From Paraspadella gotoi (Eukaryota; Chaetognatha), in NCBI GenBank assembly GCA_051294375.1, contig CM119265.1:28240260-28304259 (forward strand): 64,000 nucleotides of DNA, written 5' to 3'. Numbering within the stretch: position 1 is the stretch's first letter; each line of letters starts with the position of its first letter. A program made the position numbers and the translations under genes. The notes beneath the pieces are model-generated. The model saw only the letters and a list, made by a program, of their open reading frames with translations, made no database searches and had not been told where the DNA came from. Of the stretch, positions 24,481-45,660 are shown one piece after another.

Positions 24481-25566
24481 TGCAAAGAAAAATTTAAAAG
24501 ACTGGCGTAAACATTTCAACCGTTCTTCGAAGTTGTCAATAATGTGAGTCACGAACGAATCAGTGGTAAACGAAAGTGGTCAATGATGTTTCGAGTGGTC
24601 AGCGATAAAATGGTCAGTGGTTGTTTGAAGTGGGTCGACGTCAAGAAAACGAAAAATAGAGAGGAAGTCGCTATTTATCTGCTCTAGACAATGAGAGAAA
24701 GAAAATAAAAAAGAAAGGTAAACGGGAGAAAGTCGTCTCGTCTCTATTTTCGAAAGACAAGAAGAGAAGAATGAGAAAGAGAAGTGAACAGCAGATAAGT
24801 TGTTCCTCTCTATTCGATCCATTGCTGCGATTCTTTGTTGTACACGGGTCATGGTTTTGTTTTCAGTTGGAGACGTCAATGCTGCTAGTGCTCGGCGCGG
24901 CGGCGGCGGGGCGGCGGCGGCAGAGGTCGAAAAGGTTAAGTTTTGATTCGATGAAATAAAAACAAAAAAAACAAAAGAAAAACAGGAATAAAAAAGTAGT
25001 ATATCACTAACATTATGTATGTATGTATGTATGTATGTATGTAGAATGACGTTGTTACCAATTGTGACGCGGCGAGAAATTTACTCGGTGAGTTAGAGTG
25101 ACGCAAACAGGATTGACGTACGCCACTACGTCAGCAAAACTGCAAAGAAAAATTTAAAAGACCTTGGCGTAAACATTTCAACCGTTCTTCGAAGTTGTCA
25201 ATAATGTGAGTCACGAACGAATCAGTGGTAAACGAAAGTGGTCAATGATGTTTCGAAGTGGTCAGCGATAAAATGGTCAGTGGTTGTTTGAAGTGGGTCG
25301 ACGTCAAAGAAAAACGAGAAAATAGAGAGGAAGTCTGCTATTTATCTGCTCTAGACAATGAGAGAAAGAAAATAAAAAAGAAAGGTAAACGGGAGAAAGG
25401 TCGTCTCGTCTCTATTTTCGAAAGACAAGAAAAGAGAAGAATGAGAAAAGAGAAGTGAACAGCAGATAAGTTGTCTCCCTCTCTATTCGATCCATTGTGC
25501 GATTCTTTGTTGTACACGGGGTCATGGTTTTGTTTCTCAGTTGGAGACGTCAATGCTGCTAGTGCT

Positions 25567-25597
<31 letters not shown>

Positions 25598-25800
25598 AGA
25601 GGTCGAAAAAGGTTAGAGTTTTGATTCGATGAAAATAAAAACAAAAAGAAAACAAAAGAAAAAACAGGAATAAAAAAGTAGTATATCACTAACATTATGT
25701 ATGTATGTATGTATGTATGTATGTATGTATGTATGTATGTATGTATGTATGTATGTATGTATGTATGTATGTATGTATGTATGTGAAATAAATCTAAAAT
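24390..25800 (+). repeat. Tandem duplication, 24390-25043 and 25044-25800
   Basis: The two halves align from ttgtgacgcggcgagaaat to the (TATG)n array that ends each. Differences are mainly single-base insertions or deletions. The (TATG)n is about 7 units in the first (25015-25042) and about 22 in the second (25697-25782). A (GGC)n tract differs in length too. No coding exon recognised. Confidence 0.85.
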
Positions 25801-27747
25801 TAATAATTAAATTAAATATTTGTATAAAAATATATAAATTTATTATATTTTTATCTTAAATATAAAATAAAATATATTTAAATAAGTTATTTAAAGTGAA
25901 ACAAAAAAGAAAAAAAAAGAAATTCGATTCGAAGCGGAAAATGTAAAGGCANNNNNNNNNNNNNNNNNNNNNNNNNNNNNNNNNNNNNNNNNNNNNNNNN
26001 NNNNNNNNNNNNNNNNNNNNNNNNNNNNNNNNNNNNNNNNNNNNNNNNNNNNNNNNNNNNNNNNNNNNNNNNNNNNNNNNNNNNNNNNNNNNNNNNNNNN
26101 NNNNNNNNNNNNNNGGTTAGCTGGGATAATTATCAACGGTTAAGAAGACAATGATGCCTGGGCAGCGGTGGCGGCAAAAACGACGACGACGACGATGACG
26201 ACCACGAAGATGAGGAAGAAGAAGAGGAGGAGGAGGAGGAGGAGGACGACGGCGATCGATCGACATCATTAAGACTTTGAGCACCGAAGAAAATGAGGAC
26301 ATGTGAAAGAAAAATTGACCCTTTAAGNNNNNNNNNNNNNNNNNNNNNNNNNNNNNNNNNNNNNNNNNNNNNNNNNNNNNNNNNNNNNNNNNNNNNNNNN
26401 NNNNNNNNNNNNNNNNNNNNNNNNNNNNNNNNNNNNNNNNNNNNNNNNNNNNNNNNNNNNNNNNNNNNNNNNNNNNNNNNNNNNNNNNNNNNNNNNNNNN
26501 NNNNNNNNNNNNNNNNNNNNNNNNNNNNNNNNNAAATTAGGAATTAATCAAATTTAAACAATGAGAGAGTTTCCTGTTTTCTCCCCGACTTCCCCTCGTT
26601 TAGACTTTTACTTATTTATTTTCTTATCTTTTCCCTCTCTCTTTTACTTATCTATTTTCTTATCTTCTCCCTCTTTTACTTATCTATTTTCTAATCTTTT
26701 TCCCTCTCTATTCCCCTCTCTTTTCTCTCCAATGACTCCCCCTCTCTTTCTCTACCTCTCACACTTTTTTACCCCAGAAAAAAACTTGGCACCAAAACGG
26801 AAATTTGGGGGAAGAGACTCCAACTTTGAGTGTGGAAGTTTGAAGAGGCGGAATTGGGAGTGGAAACGTTGAGAGTGGAGTTTGAGCAAAAGAGATTGGT
26901 TGCAGTGGGAGTGGAAGCCCTGGGGTTAAAACGCTATGAGACAAAAGGAAAAAAGATAAAAACACTTGTCAATATAAAAATCTTGAGAGTGGAAACTATT
27001 AAGACAAAAGGGGAAGTGAAAAATTACTGAATACAAGAAAAGTGAAATGGTGAGAAGGTTAATGAGAAAAAGTGATAAAAAAATTTTAGTTTAGATAGAA
27101 ACTAAATCATTAAATCTTCTTCATTCAATTCTAAGAATAAGTTAAAGAGAAAATGAAAAAAACTTTGACGTAATAAAAAATAAACTAGAACAAAACTAAA
27201 ACAAACAAAAGTTTCCGTTTAAATTTTCATATCTATTTTTTATTAAGTAATTAGTTTTAGTCTAATTTCATTTCATTATATCGCGAGAAAAATCGAAAGT
27301 AAAAAAAATCTTTGAAAAATTTNNNNNNNNNNNNNNNNNNNNNNNNNNNNNNNNNNNNNNNNNNNNNNNNNNNNNNNNNNNNNNNNNNNNNNNNNNNNNN
27401 NNNNNNNNNNNNNNNNNNNNNNNNNNNNNNNNNNNNNNNNNNNNNNNNNNNNNNNNNNNNNNNNNNNNNNNNNNNNNNNNNNNNNNNNNNNNNNNNNNNN
27501 NNNNNNNNNNNNNNNNNNNNNNNNNNNNNNNNNNNNNNNNNNNNNNNNNNNNNNNNNNNNNNNNNNNNNNNNNNNNNNNNNNNNNNNNNNNNNNNNNNNN
27601 NNNNNNNNNNNNNNNNNNNNNNNNNNNNNNNNNNNNNNNNNNNNNNNNNNNNNNNNNGAGACTTCCGTCGGAGAGAAATAGAAGCGCATTTTTCTGCTTG
27701 CGACGTCAATTTGATGAAGCGATTCTACGGAAAACGAAAACCAGAAC

Positions 27748-27791
<44 letters not shown>

Positions 27792-27860
27792 TGAAAAAAA
27801 AACCGTTTCGTTACGAGGCGAAAACCTTACGCGATTAAATCTCGAAAGAAAAGACGAGGA
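25801..27860. other. Gapped intergenic stretch
   Basis: Holds N gaps at 25952-26114, 26328-26533 and 27323-27657, a (GAG)n/(GAC)n patch at 26170-26260, pyrimidine-rich DNA at 26580-26760 and (GA)n at 27752-27790. The missing 3' exons of the mannosidase gene should lie in or near these gaps. Nothing coding could be supported in the visible bases. Confidence 0.6.
27323..27657. other. Assembly gap, 335 N
   Basis: Size is an estimate or placeholder. It lies where the last mannosidase exons are expected. Other gaps: 1486-1495, 9670-9679, 16842-16866, 23977-24001, 25952-26114, 26328-26533, 28200-28433, 29838-30049, 30158-30167, 30438-30462, 47616-47974, 52639-52825 and 57240-57264. Most abut microsatellites. 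Confidence 0.95.
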
Positions 27861-28585
27861 GACCACTATTAAATCCACTAAATTCACCACAATTAAATCT
27901 ACTAAATTAACCACAATTAAATCCACTAAATTCATCACAATTAAATCCATTAAATCCACCACAATTAAATCCATTAAATCCACCACAATTAACAACAATT
28001 AAATCCACTAAATTAACAACAATTAAATCCACTAAATTCACCACAATTAAATCAACTAAATTAACCACAATTAAATCCACTAAATACACAACAAATAGAT
28101 CCACTAGATTAACAACCAGTAAAATCCTTTAAATCCACCACAATTAAATCCATTAAATCCACCACAATTAAATCCACTAAATTCACCACAATTAAATCCN
28201 NNNNNNNNNNNNNNNNNNNNNNNNNNNNNNNNNNNNNNNNNNNNNNNNNNNNNNNNNNNNNNNNNNNNNNNNNNNNNNNNNNNNNNNNNNNNNNNNNNNN
28301 NNNNNNNNNNNNNNNNNNNNNNNNNNNNNNNNNNNNNNNNNNNNNNNNNNNNNNNNNNNNNNNNNNNNNNNNNNNNNNNNNNNNNNNNNNNNNNNNNNNN
28401 NNNNNNNNNNNNNNNNNNNNNNNNNNNNNNNNNTAACCACAATTAAATCCACTAAATTAACCACAATTAAATCTACTAAATTCACCACAATTAAATCCAC
28501 TAAAATCAATACAATTAAATCCACTAAATTCACCACAATTAAAGCCACTAAATTAACCACAATTAAATCCACTAAATTAACCACC
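27860..28585 (+). repeat. 24-bp minisatellite interrupted by a gap
   Basis: Tandem units of acaattaaatccactaaatt plus cacc, with variants (cattaaatccacc, ctaaattaacc). At least 20 visible copies; the 28200-28433 gap lies inside the array, so it is probably longer. Read on the minus strand it gives an open VDLIVVNL periodicity; a chance product of the 24-bp unit. Confidence 0.92.
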
Positions 28586-29154
28586 AAAACCACTTTTTTC
28601 CTCTTATTTTCCTCCAAGGTTGATGTTCCGAGGTGAGTAAAGTCTTAATTTTCGTCTCAGGTAAGTTTTAAGCAACGAGAGTCGAATTGGTAAGTGACTC
28701 GCGACGCGGCACTGAGTTAATTACAGACTCGGATCCTTACTTCTTTCTGAATTTCGGCAATTTACAGAGTTGACTCCTCGAATAGTGATTTGTACAGTTT
28801 GGCCAGTTTGAGAAGAAAGAACGTACGAAGTAAAAGACAGACAGACGAAGGGACACAGATTTAGCGAGAAAGTTTTTCCCGACATTCTTACGAGTAAATT
28901 TTTTTTCAAAAAACAAAACAAATTGTTAAACGGCAACAAAAAACACAATAATCGAAATTTTAATAAAAACTAAAAATTTTTTTAGTAATTTCGATCTGAC
29001 GGAAAGAAAAGTGCAAAAGCACGAATTTAATTTATGATTTACACTATGTCAGTGAAAAAAGGTTTTGTCCATATGTAACAAAGAACAGCTTAACTTTTAA
29101 ATCGTCAGAAACAGCTTTCCGTTATGACTGTTTCTGTAACGATACTTATTACTG

Positions 29155-37406
<8,252 letters not shown>

Positions 37407-37429
37407 TCTCTCCTCTGAGTCTCGATTGT

Positions 37430-38175
37430 GAAGTGGAGAGACGAGTTGTTGTAGTTGTTACTCTCATTGTTGTTATTGTTATTGTTGTTATTGTTAATAC
37501 AGTTGATTTAGTTTTTCGTGTGATTGTTGTTGTTACTTCTTTTCATTGTCATTGTCATTTTGATGTTGTCGATGTTTTCATTGCTAACGTAGCTGTAGTT
37601 TTTTGTTGGAGTTGTTTTTTTTATCATTGTTGTTTTTCTTGTTGTCGTCGTCGTCGTTGTCGTCGTCATTACAATATTCATCTCTGAGACAAAAAGCTTT
37701 TGAATAAATCGACGCCTTTTCTACGTTCGTCGTTGTCATCGTCGTCGTGATCGTCGTCGGCTTCACCGTCGTTGTCATCGTCGTCGTCTTCATCGTCAAT
37801 GTCATCGTCGTCGTCGTCTTCATTGTCATTGTCGTCATCTTCATCGTCCTGGCCATCGTCGTTGTCATCGTTGTCGACGTCATTGTCATCATCGTCATCT
37901 TAATCGTCGTTGCCATCGTCGTTGCCATTGACGTTGTCATCGTCGTTATTCTCATTGGTGGAGATAAAAAATTCATCTTGTATTTGAAAGTCGTCGTCGT
38001 GATCGTTGTCGTCATCTTCGTAATCGTAATCGTCATTGTCATCATCTTCGTCGTCATTGTCTTCATCATCGCTTTTATCGTTTTTGTAATCATCATTGTC
38101 ATCATCGTCGTCGTCATTGTTGTCATCGTCTTCATCGCTGTCATCGCCGTCGTAGCATTATCGTCCATGATGCTC
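37430..38175 (+). repeat. Large (GTC/GTT/ATC)n trinucleotide domain
   Basis: About 740 bp of NTC/NTT triplets, open in several frames (Val/Ile-rich on plus, Thr/Met/Asp-rich on minus). It begins just upstream of the mannosidase start codon at 37406, so it occupies its promoter or 5' UTR. A (GCC)n patch follows at 38220-38282. Confidence 0.9.
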
Positions 38176-38699
38176 ACTGAAAAATTCACAGTTTGAGTCG
38201 AAGCTGTGAATTCTTCATCAGCGCCGCCGCCGCCGCTGCCGCCGCCGCTGCCGTTGCCGCCGCCGCCGCCGCCGCTGCAGCCACCATCTTTGTTTCACCT
38301 TTTCTTCATTATTTTAAAATCCTTGTCTTATTTCAAGTTTGACCAATTAGTTACCGAATTTACAATTTATAAAATTTAGATAAATAAAAAAAAAAAGAAG
38401 GAAAAAAAATAAAAACAAGGTCCAGTTCAAATTCGCCTACGAATTTTCTTTAACCAAATAAAATATTTTTTTATCAAACATTTTTATTCTCATTCGCTCG
38501 TAGACATTCAAAAGCCGTTTGGCCCATTGGCTAGTATCACGTGGAATTAAATACATATAGTAATTAAGAATTAAAATGCTGAAACAATTAAACTAAAAGA
38601 AAAATTGAGATGATTCACAAAATCATTGTTATGATTTTTTTTTAAAAAAAGAAAAAAAAAGATTAAACTGAAAAAAGAAAAGAAAATAAAAATTAAGAA

Positions 38700-38900
38700 A
38701 AAAGTAAAGTAAAGTAAAGTAAAGTAAAGTAAAGTAAAGAAAAGAAAAGAAAAGAAAAGAAAAGAAAAGAAAAGAAAAGAAAAGAAAAGAAAAAAGAAAT
38801 GAAAAGAAAATAAAAGAAAAGAAAAGAAAATGAAGAAAGAAAGAAAAAAAAGAAGAGAAAGGAAAGAAAAAAATAAAATAAAAGAAAAGAAAAGTAAAGC
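38700..38900 (+). repeat. (AAAGT)n then (AAAAG)n pentamers
   Basis: About seven aaagt units merge into more than ten aaaag units and then degenerate A/G sequence; (CCGACAAAA)n follows at 38908-38955. Confidence 0.9.
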
Positions 38901-38964
38901 TCACAAAACGACCGACAAAACGACCGAAAAAACAACCGACAAAACAACCGAAGAAACAAACTCC

Positions 38965-40379
38965 TCACGCGTCATCTTCCGGATCCAAATTGATTCTCGG
39001 CGCCGGCGCGACTTCCGGATCCGGCGCCTCCATGATCTCCACTTCAGGCGGGGTCGTTTTCGGCGCCGCGGCGCCCTCTGTCTCCACTGCGGAGTTCTCT
39101 TCCTCAACCTCGTGCCAGTCGGCGCCCTCGGCCGGAATCCGGAGCGGGACTCGCGCTTCCGGCGCCGGACGCCAGGGCGAAGGGACAGGCGGAGTCGACG
39201 AAGGCTGAAACGGTGGGATAGTAGGGCGGATTGAAATGGGTGAAAGGTTGAAGAGTGATAAAATTAATACATATATAGATGCTTTTAAATATTATTTTAA
39301 TTATTTTTAATATTAATTCAATTTATAATAAAATTATAAAGACCGATCTTTATAATATCTCATGTCATATAATGATAATGTTTGGAAAAATAATTTCTGA
39401 CTACATGATAAGTTAATTTTGTCCTGTCTTAATAGTTTAATAATTTAACCGCAGCAGTGAAAGAAAATATCTTTTTATCATAATAATATTTTATTATCTT
39501 AAAATATTAATTTGGATATAAGCAGTTTTTCCCATAAAGCTAAGCTTCTTTTGTATGGTAATAGCATTATAATATTGTTTGAGGATATAAACATATTTGT
39601 TGATTTGTTGATATATTATTTTGATTTTTTATATTGCCTTCTTACCTATTTGTATCAGTTCTAACATCATATTTTTTTTTAATTTTCAGGTTATCCAAAA
39701 GAATAACCTTTAAATCCCATATTATTATATATTATTACTTCTTATTTAACCATCACATAAGTTTTTTTATAGTATAAATTTTCTGAAGCAGTAAACTTTT
39801 TGGTCTCATTTATAGTATTACTGGTAACTCCAAATTAATATTAATTATCAAATCTATTTTTTTAATAAATTACGTGCAGAAGGATACTGGCACCTTATAT
39901 ATTCTGGTTAACAGTGAATTCAATTTATGATATAATGATAATTTTTATAAAAGATTAAAAAATTATCTTGCCATTTAAAAAAGTAATAGTATATATATAT
40001 AATTGGTTGTACTAATTTCATAATAAAAAAAATTTCAACTGATTTACAAAATATATTTTTACTCAATATTATTGATATTATCTTTGCTTTATTTAAAGCT
40101 CATGTATGTACTGAATCAATTTTAATGAATTCGAAATAAAACTCATATATAATAATTTTTCCCCATTTCCCTCAATTCGCTCCACCTTAGTCGGATTTAT
40201 GGGCGACTCTTCCCCGAGATTAGGATTGTAGACATGAACTCCCGAATCGGCGCCGGAATCCAGATCCGCGCCGGAATGTCGATCCGCGCCGGAAACGGGA
40301 TCGGCGCCGGAAAGTCCGACGCTGATGGCGTCGAGTCGCTCGTGACTTCGAATGTCCGTCACCAGATGGCGAGTGGAGA

Positions 40380-40412
<33 letters not shown>

Positions 40413-42091
40413 GAGAGCGGGGAATCTGAGAAAGAAAAAATCAGGATGAAGAGTGAGATAGAGAGATAGGCTGACAGACCGACCGACAGACTGAGAAAAA
40501 GTTAAACTGAGCGACTCACAGACAGACAGACCGTGCGGCAGACTGACAGAAAAATGGACACCGTCCAGAAGAAACATCAAAACAGACAGACAGGCAGACC
40601 ATGCGTCAGGCTGACAAAAAAAAGAGAGAGCGAAAAAGAGGGAGACAGAATTTAAAAAGAATGAAAATTTGAACAGAAGGATAAACAAAGCGATTATAGA
40701 AAGAGAGACAGACTGACTGACCTCACGTCCGATCGTCGTTGAGTCGCTTCTTCTTCGTCGTCGTCGTCGTCGTCGTCGCCGTTGATGTCGTTGTTGTTGT
40801 TGTTGTTGTTGCTCTTGGTTTATTACATGAGAAACTGAAACAAAGCGATACATTTCCAAATAATTTATTAATCAGTGAAGGGCTCGAATTAATTAACCAA
40901 TCGATCCATCAATTATTCAATCAATCAACCCAAACTTAGTCGATAAATCAATCAATAAATCTATCAATCAATCAATCAATCTATCCAGGGATCAATCAAT
41001 CAAATCAGTCAATCAAACAACCAATCAATCAATCAATCAATCCTCGTTACCGTGATCGCCAGATGAAAAATGAATTCGGACGAAATCTTCGGCGAAAATA
41101 CTTTCTTCATTCGTTTCATCTTTGGATATAAATGGAAAAAAAGAGGAAAAAGATCAAACTAGGTTGATATAGGTAATTATTTAAATAGATTATTTAAACA
41201 GATTTAGCCTTAATCACTTAAGCTGAACTGTTTAAAATTATTTAAATAGATTATTTAAACAGATTTAGCCTTAATCACTTACGCTAAACTATTTAAATTA
41301 TTTAAATAGATTATTTACACAGATTTAGCCTTAATCACTTACGCTAAACTATTTAAAATTATTTAAATAGATTATTTAAACAGATTTAGCCTTAATCACT
41401 TACGCTAAACTCAGGTACAACTCTAGATTTATCCTAGTCCCCCTAAACACACTAAATCCTTCCTCCTCCGACTACTGCTCCCCAAATCCTTTCCTGTTTG
41501 ACCTCCTTTTCCCCTAAATCCTTCCCCTCCCAACCTTCTCCCCACTAAATCCTTCCCCTCATGACCTTCTCCTACTAACCCTTCCCTGTTTGACCTCCTT
41601 TTCCCCAAATCCTTTTCTCTCCCGACCTTCTCCCTACTAAATCCTTCCCGTTTGACCTTGTTTTCCCCTAAATCCTTCCCCTCATGACTGTCTCCCCACT
41701 AAATCCTTCCCCTCCAACCTTCTCCCACTAAATCCTTCCCCTCATGACCTTCTTCCCACTAAATCCTTCCCCTCCCAACCTTCTCCCACTAAATCCTTCC
41801 CCTCATGAGCTTTCCCCACTAAATACTTCCCTGTTTGACCTTGTTTTCCCCTAAATCCTTTCTCTCCCGACCTTCTCCCCACTAAATCCTTCCTCCCAAC
41901 CTTCTCCCACTAAATCCTTCTCCCTTCCTCAATAGAGCCTACTTCCCCACTAAATCCTTCCCTGTTTGACCTCGTTTTCCCCTAAATCCTTCCCCCCTCA
42001 CCTCTCAGCTGATGGATTCGTCCGTATTTCCCGAAGAATAAATCTCCTCCTTCGGCTTCGGCGATTTTGCGAATTAATTTCGCTCTCGTCG
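38965..42091 (-). CDS. Multi-exon gene, product not recognised (gene X)
   Basis: Supported exons in order: 42002-42091 (LIRKIAEAEGGDLFFGKYGR), 41051-41119 (NEESIFAEDFVRIHFSSGDH), a repeat-rich exon about 40727-40845, 40186-40425 and terminal 38965-39204 (TGA at 38965-38967). The first two join in phase, as do the last two. The 40186 exon has a Ser run, then HLVTDIRSHERLDAISVGL, four SGAD repeats and VHVYNPNLGEESPINPTK. The last exon is Pro/Glu-rich (ADWHEVEEENSAVETEG; ends INLDPEDDA). The middle exon carries (CAA)n and (CGA)n tracts giving Gln7 and Arg11 or Asn/Asp runs; its phase disagrees with the next exon, so a tract-length error or another exon is likely. Upstream exons are not found. 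An acidic, disordered C-terminus is clear; function unknown. Confidence 0.55.
41165..41415 (+). repeat. About 65-bp tandem repeat, four copies
   Basis: Four near-identical units of aattatttaaatagattatt, then taaacagatttagccttaat and cacttacgctaaact, lie in the intron of gene X. Copies differ by only a few bases, so the expansion is recent. Confidence 0.9.
41430..41998 (+). repeat. Degenerate ctaaatccttcccctc minisatellite
   Basis: About 20 copies of a 27-30 bp unit (actaaatccttcccctc plus ccaaccttctcccc or atgaccttctcccc) run right up to the donor of exon 42002-42091. Confidence 0.9.
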
Positions 42092-42099
42092 CTGAAAAA

Positions 42100-43598
42100 A
42101 AAAAAAATTAAAAAGATCAATGGTTAACCATAGTTCATTTAACATTATTTAACATTATCATTCCTTGATTCTTTTTTATTTTTTCTTAATTTTTTTTTTT
42201 AATAATCTTGCTAATTATTAATCATTCATTATTCATTATTCACTCATTATTCTTTTATTGATTTTGTCATGAATATTGCTATCTTAACTTTTCAAACAAG
42301 AACCTGTAGATATCTCAATTGTATTGATTTTCGGTTTCCTGTGTTCTAATTGATGCGTGTGGAATTTTAAAAAAAGCTTCCAATTTAAAAAAGAAAAAAA
42401 TTTTAAAAAGTGTAAGAAAAAAGTTGGAAACGGAAATTAAACAGAGGAAATGGATTTTAGTTTCTTGTTCATTTTTTTTTTCATCTTCAGGAAAAAAAGA
42501 AAATTCTAGAATTCTAGAAAAAAAAACTGTCAATCATTTTCAATTGTGAATCTATTTTAAATTTTTCGATCTCCTTTTAGTTACAATCCTTGTTTGTTAT
42601 CAAAATCTATTAGACAATAACTAAGATCGACAAATAATTAAGCACAAAAGGTGAACTAATTTATGAAAAAAAGAATATAAATTAGATGAATTAAAATGTT
42701 AAATTCTTAAAAAAAGAAAAAAAAAACGTTTGAGACTTTGAGCTGGAAAATTGGAAAATGTTTTCGCATCTCGATCATCATATGAGAGAGAAAAAAAAAC
42801 AAATTAAAATCTTTAAATATTTGGAATTCTTGAAATTACTGTGGATTTGGCCTCACAACCTCACAGGCGGAACCGCTTAAAAAGGCGCTGAGGAAATTTG
42901 TGTTATTCTTTGAAAAATCATCAATCGTAGAAAAAGAGGAAATTGACTGGAAGACAAATGGGAACAAAGAAATCGCAAAATACATTTGCAAAGGAAATAA
43001 GGAATTCGCAAAATGATTCAATGTCCAAATCCAAGATAAGCCAAGTTTTTAATGGTCACAAATTAAAAATAATACGTGAAATAAAGAAAATTAATAAATA
43101 GGAATAAAAGAAATAAAGTTTAAAAAAATAAACAAAAATAATTTCCAAATTTTCTAGAAACGGAGTCGAAGACAACAACATCAAACAACAACATCAACAA
43201 CTACAACAACAGCAACAACAACAACAAACCATTGATTGGCGAATTCGTTGTTTTTGTTTCAGATTTTTGTCGATTTTCTTCTTCATCGAAGACAAAACCG
43301 TCGACGACGACGACGACGACGACGAAGACGACGACGAACGTGTTCACTTTTGGTGCCATTTTCGATGTTTCGTCCCAAATTTTGCTTTTTTTTCTTGTTT
43401 TTTTTTGGTTTTTTTTGAAATTTTTTCTTGTTGGAATTAAAGGAAGTTGTTTTCGTTGTTGTTTTTTCTTCTGAAATGTTTTCTTTCTCACATTTTGTGA
43501 TATTTACTTTTATGTTATTTCTTTTTTCCTTTTTTTCTTTGTTTTGTCTTTTTAGTTTTTTCGGTTCGTCACTCAACTCGCGACAATGACATCTGTTT

Positions 43599-43691
<93 letters not shown>

Positions 43692-45015
43692 GTTATTATT
43701 GGTATTTGTTTTGGCAAATATTTATAATCTCATCTATTATTAGTTTATTTAAGTTTTTAATCCCAGGATTTAAAAATATTTTCCAAATCGATGAGTGGAC
43801 TTTTAAAAAAGATTTTCACAGAAATTTTGGGATTTAAAAAAAAGTTCAATTGTCTGTTCCATTGATTCGTGTTTGTTTGTTTTTATATTTTCATTTTGTT
43901 GAAACTTTCATTTGATTTGATTTTTAGCCGGATCTGCTTTTGGCAGATTCAGGCTCTTTAATTCACTTTGTCGTTCCGTAGTCAAACATATGTCACTAAT
44001 TGATTAATTGATTTTATATATTAAATGTTATTGCAAGCTGTATTAATTAATAAGTCAAATAATTATTCAGGAAATCAACTAATAAAATAAATTTTTAATC
44101 AAATAATTATTAAATCAATCATTCAAATAAGCTTGACTTGACTTGACTTGACTTGAAAGGCAAAAAAAACAAACCAAGTTTAAGCAAACAATGCCGGATC
44201 TGAATAATAATGAAATAATTGATTACTGCTAATGATCATGGGCAGATCCGCCCATGTTTGCTCAAACTTTTTTTCAGAATTTTGAAATTAGAAATTTGTT
44301 TTTACATATATATTATTACTTATTATTTATTCATTTATTTATTACTTAATCGTACTGATGCACTGATGCAATCATAAACTTGTTAAAACTTTTTTTTTTA
44401 AATTTGACGAAAATTGTCCTTCAGAATTTCAGATTTTTTTTCTTCACTTCTTAATTTTTTCTCATTTTTGTTCTTTTTTTGTTCTTTTTTTTTTTGTCTT
44501 TTTGTCTTTTTCTTCCGCGACGACGTCACTCGCCGTTTCGCCCTGAAAAGAAAACCCACCGTCGATGACTCGCTCTCTCTCCGTTTCACTCTCTCTCTTT
44601 ATCTTTCTCTCTTTCTTACTCTCTCTCTCTCTTCCTCTCTTTATCTTTCTAAATTTAACACGAAGGCGAAAATGTTGCTTCGGGAGAAGTTCCTCCTAAA
44701 ATTGAGATGAGTAGGACTACAAGAGAGAGACAGAAAATTAAAAAAAATAAAAAACAGAAGATGAAAAAAAAGACAGAAGATAAAAAATTAAAAAAAACAT
44801 AAGATGAAAAAAACAGAAGATAAAAAAGAAAAAAAGAAAAAGGGAGAAGATGAGAAAAAAGAAAAAGACAAAGTATTTTTAAATAAAGGAAAAGACACAA
44901 AATGAAAAAAAAACTGAAAATAAAAAAAGGAAAAAATAGAAGCAGTAAAGGAAACAAGAACGTTAATTCAAATGTGTTGCGCCGCAGTGACTGCCTTATC
45001 ACGTGTATTTCTCTT
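42100..45015. other. AT-rich region with repeats, no supported gene
   Basis: Contains an (AAC)n patch (43165-43225), a (GAC)n tract (43300-43335), (GA)n (43600-43692), foldback repeat pieces (43925-44265), a (TTGAC)n patch (44128-44155) and A-rich (GAAAAAA) sequence (44720-44950). A minus-strand stretch at 43240-43365 reads MAPKVNTF followed by a valine run and could mimic a signal peptide; the run is only the (GTC)n repeat. Confidence 0.6.
43925..44265 (+). repeat. GGATCTGC/GCAGATCC foldback element
   Basis: agccggatctgcttttggca (43927) and gggcagatccgcccatgttt (44240) have inverted GGATCTGC and GCAGATCC cores. Related sequence at 63892-63985 starts gtcggatctgcttatcggca and ends ggcagatccgac. 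The two copies share the following CTCT(T)TAAT(T)CAC. Confidence 0.65.
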
Positions 45016-45019
45016 GACA

Positions 45020-45266
45020 TGACATGACTTGACATGACATAACTTGACATATCATGACTACATGACTACAATAACTTCCATAGCCCGTATGTTTACGATA
45101 TGCACTGCAGTCCCTTAGATTTGAGGTTTTTTCCTGTCTTAACAAAATAGAAACCAACTATAGGCAAATTATATGCATTTTAACGTAAGTGGGACAGACC
45201 GACGGACAGACATACCGACCGACTGACCGAACGACCAACGGACCGATGGACCGACCGAAAAGTGAC
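45020..45266 (-). repeat. Inverted partner of the 13.1-kb dispersed repeat
   Basis: Reverse complement matches 13062-13310 over gtcacttttcggtcggt, cacttacgtta, atgcatat, acctcaaat and acgggc. It has more ccga units and lacks the 55-bp extra piece. The 5' side merges with a (CATGACTTGA)-type array at 45017-45065. Confidence 0.75.
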
Positions 45267-45584
45267 TAAAAAGAAAGAAAAAGACAGAAGATGAAAAAAA
45301 AATTCAAAAAAATTCAAAAAATAACAAAGAAAATGAAAAATGAAAGAATAAAACAAAATCTGATAAGATAAAAATATTTTTAAGAAAAGCTTTTACTCAA
45401 AATATCATCATAAATTTTATTGGCTTTAATTTTTGACGAAGAGAGAATGTATGTTTAACAATCATAAAACATTTATCCATTTTTAGTCTAGTTTTGGAGT
45501 AAAATCTAGCGATCCCTTAATAACAAATCTATTTTTTTTATATTGCTAAGAGACTAAGACGATTTGAATGACGTGAGAAAAAAA

Positions 45585-45586
<2 letters not shown>

Positions 45587-45658
<72 letters not shown>
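45587..45658 (+). repeat. (GA)n microsatellite
   Basis: About 36 uninterrupted GA units in an AT-rich gene-free stretch. Confidence 0.95.

Positions 45659-45659
<1 letters not shown>

Positions 45660-45660
<1 letters not shown>

Noticed and set aside
27860-28585. Regular 24-bp repeats resembling a CRISPR-like array
   Set aside because: Units are contiguous without unique spacers and the genome is eukaryotic; it is a minisatellite.
37584-38189. Long open frame rich in Thr and Met on the minus strand, and a Val/Ile-rich one on plus
   Set aside because: Both come from the GTC/ATC triplet repeat, which is open in several frames; no splice or motif support.
43240-43365. MAPKVNTF plus a Val run as a signal peptide exon
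   Set aside because: The hydrophobic run is just (GTC)n, and nothing downstream resembles a secreted protein.
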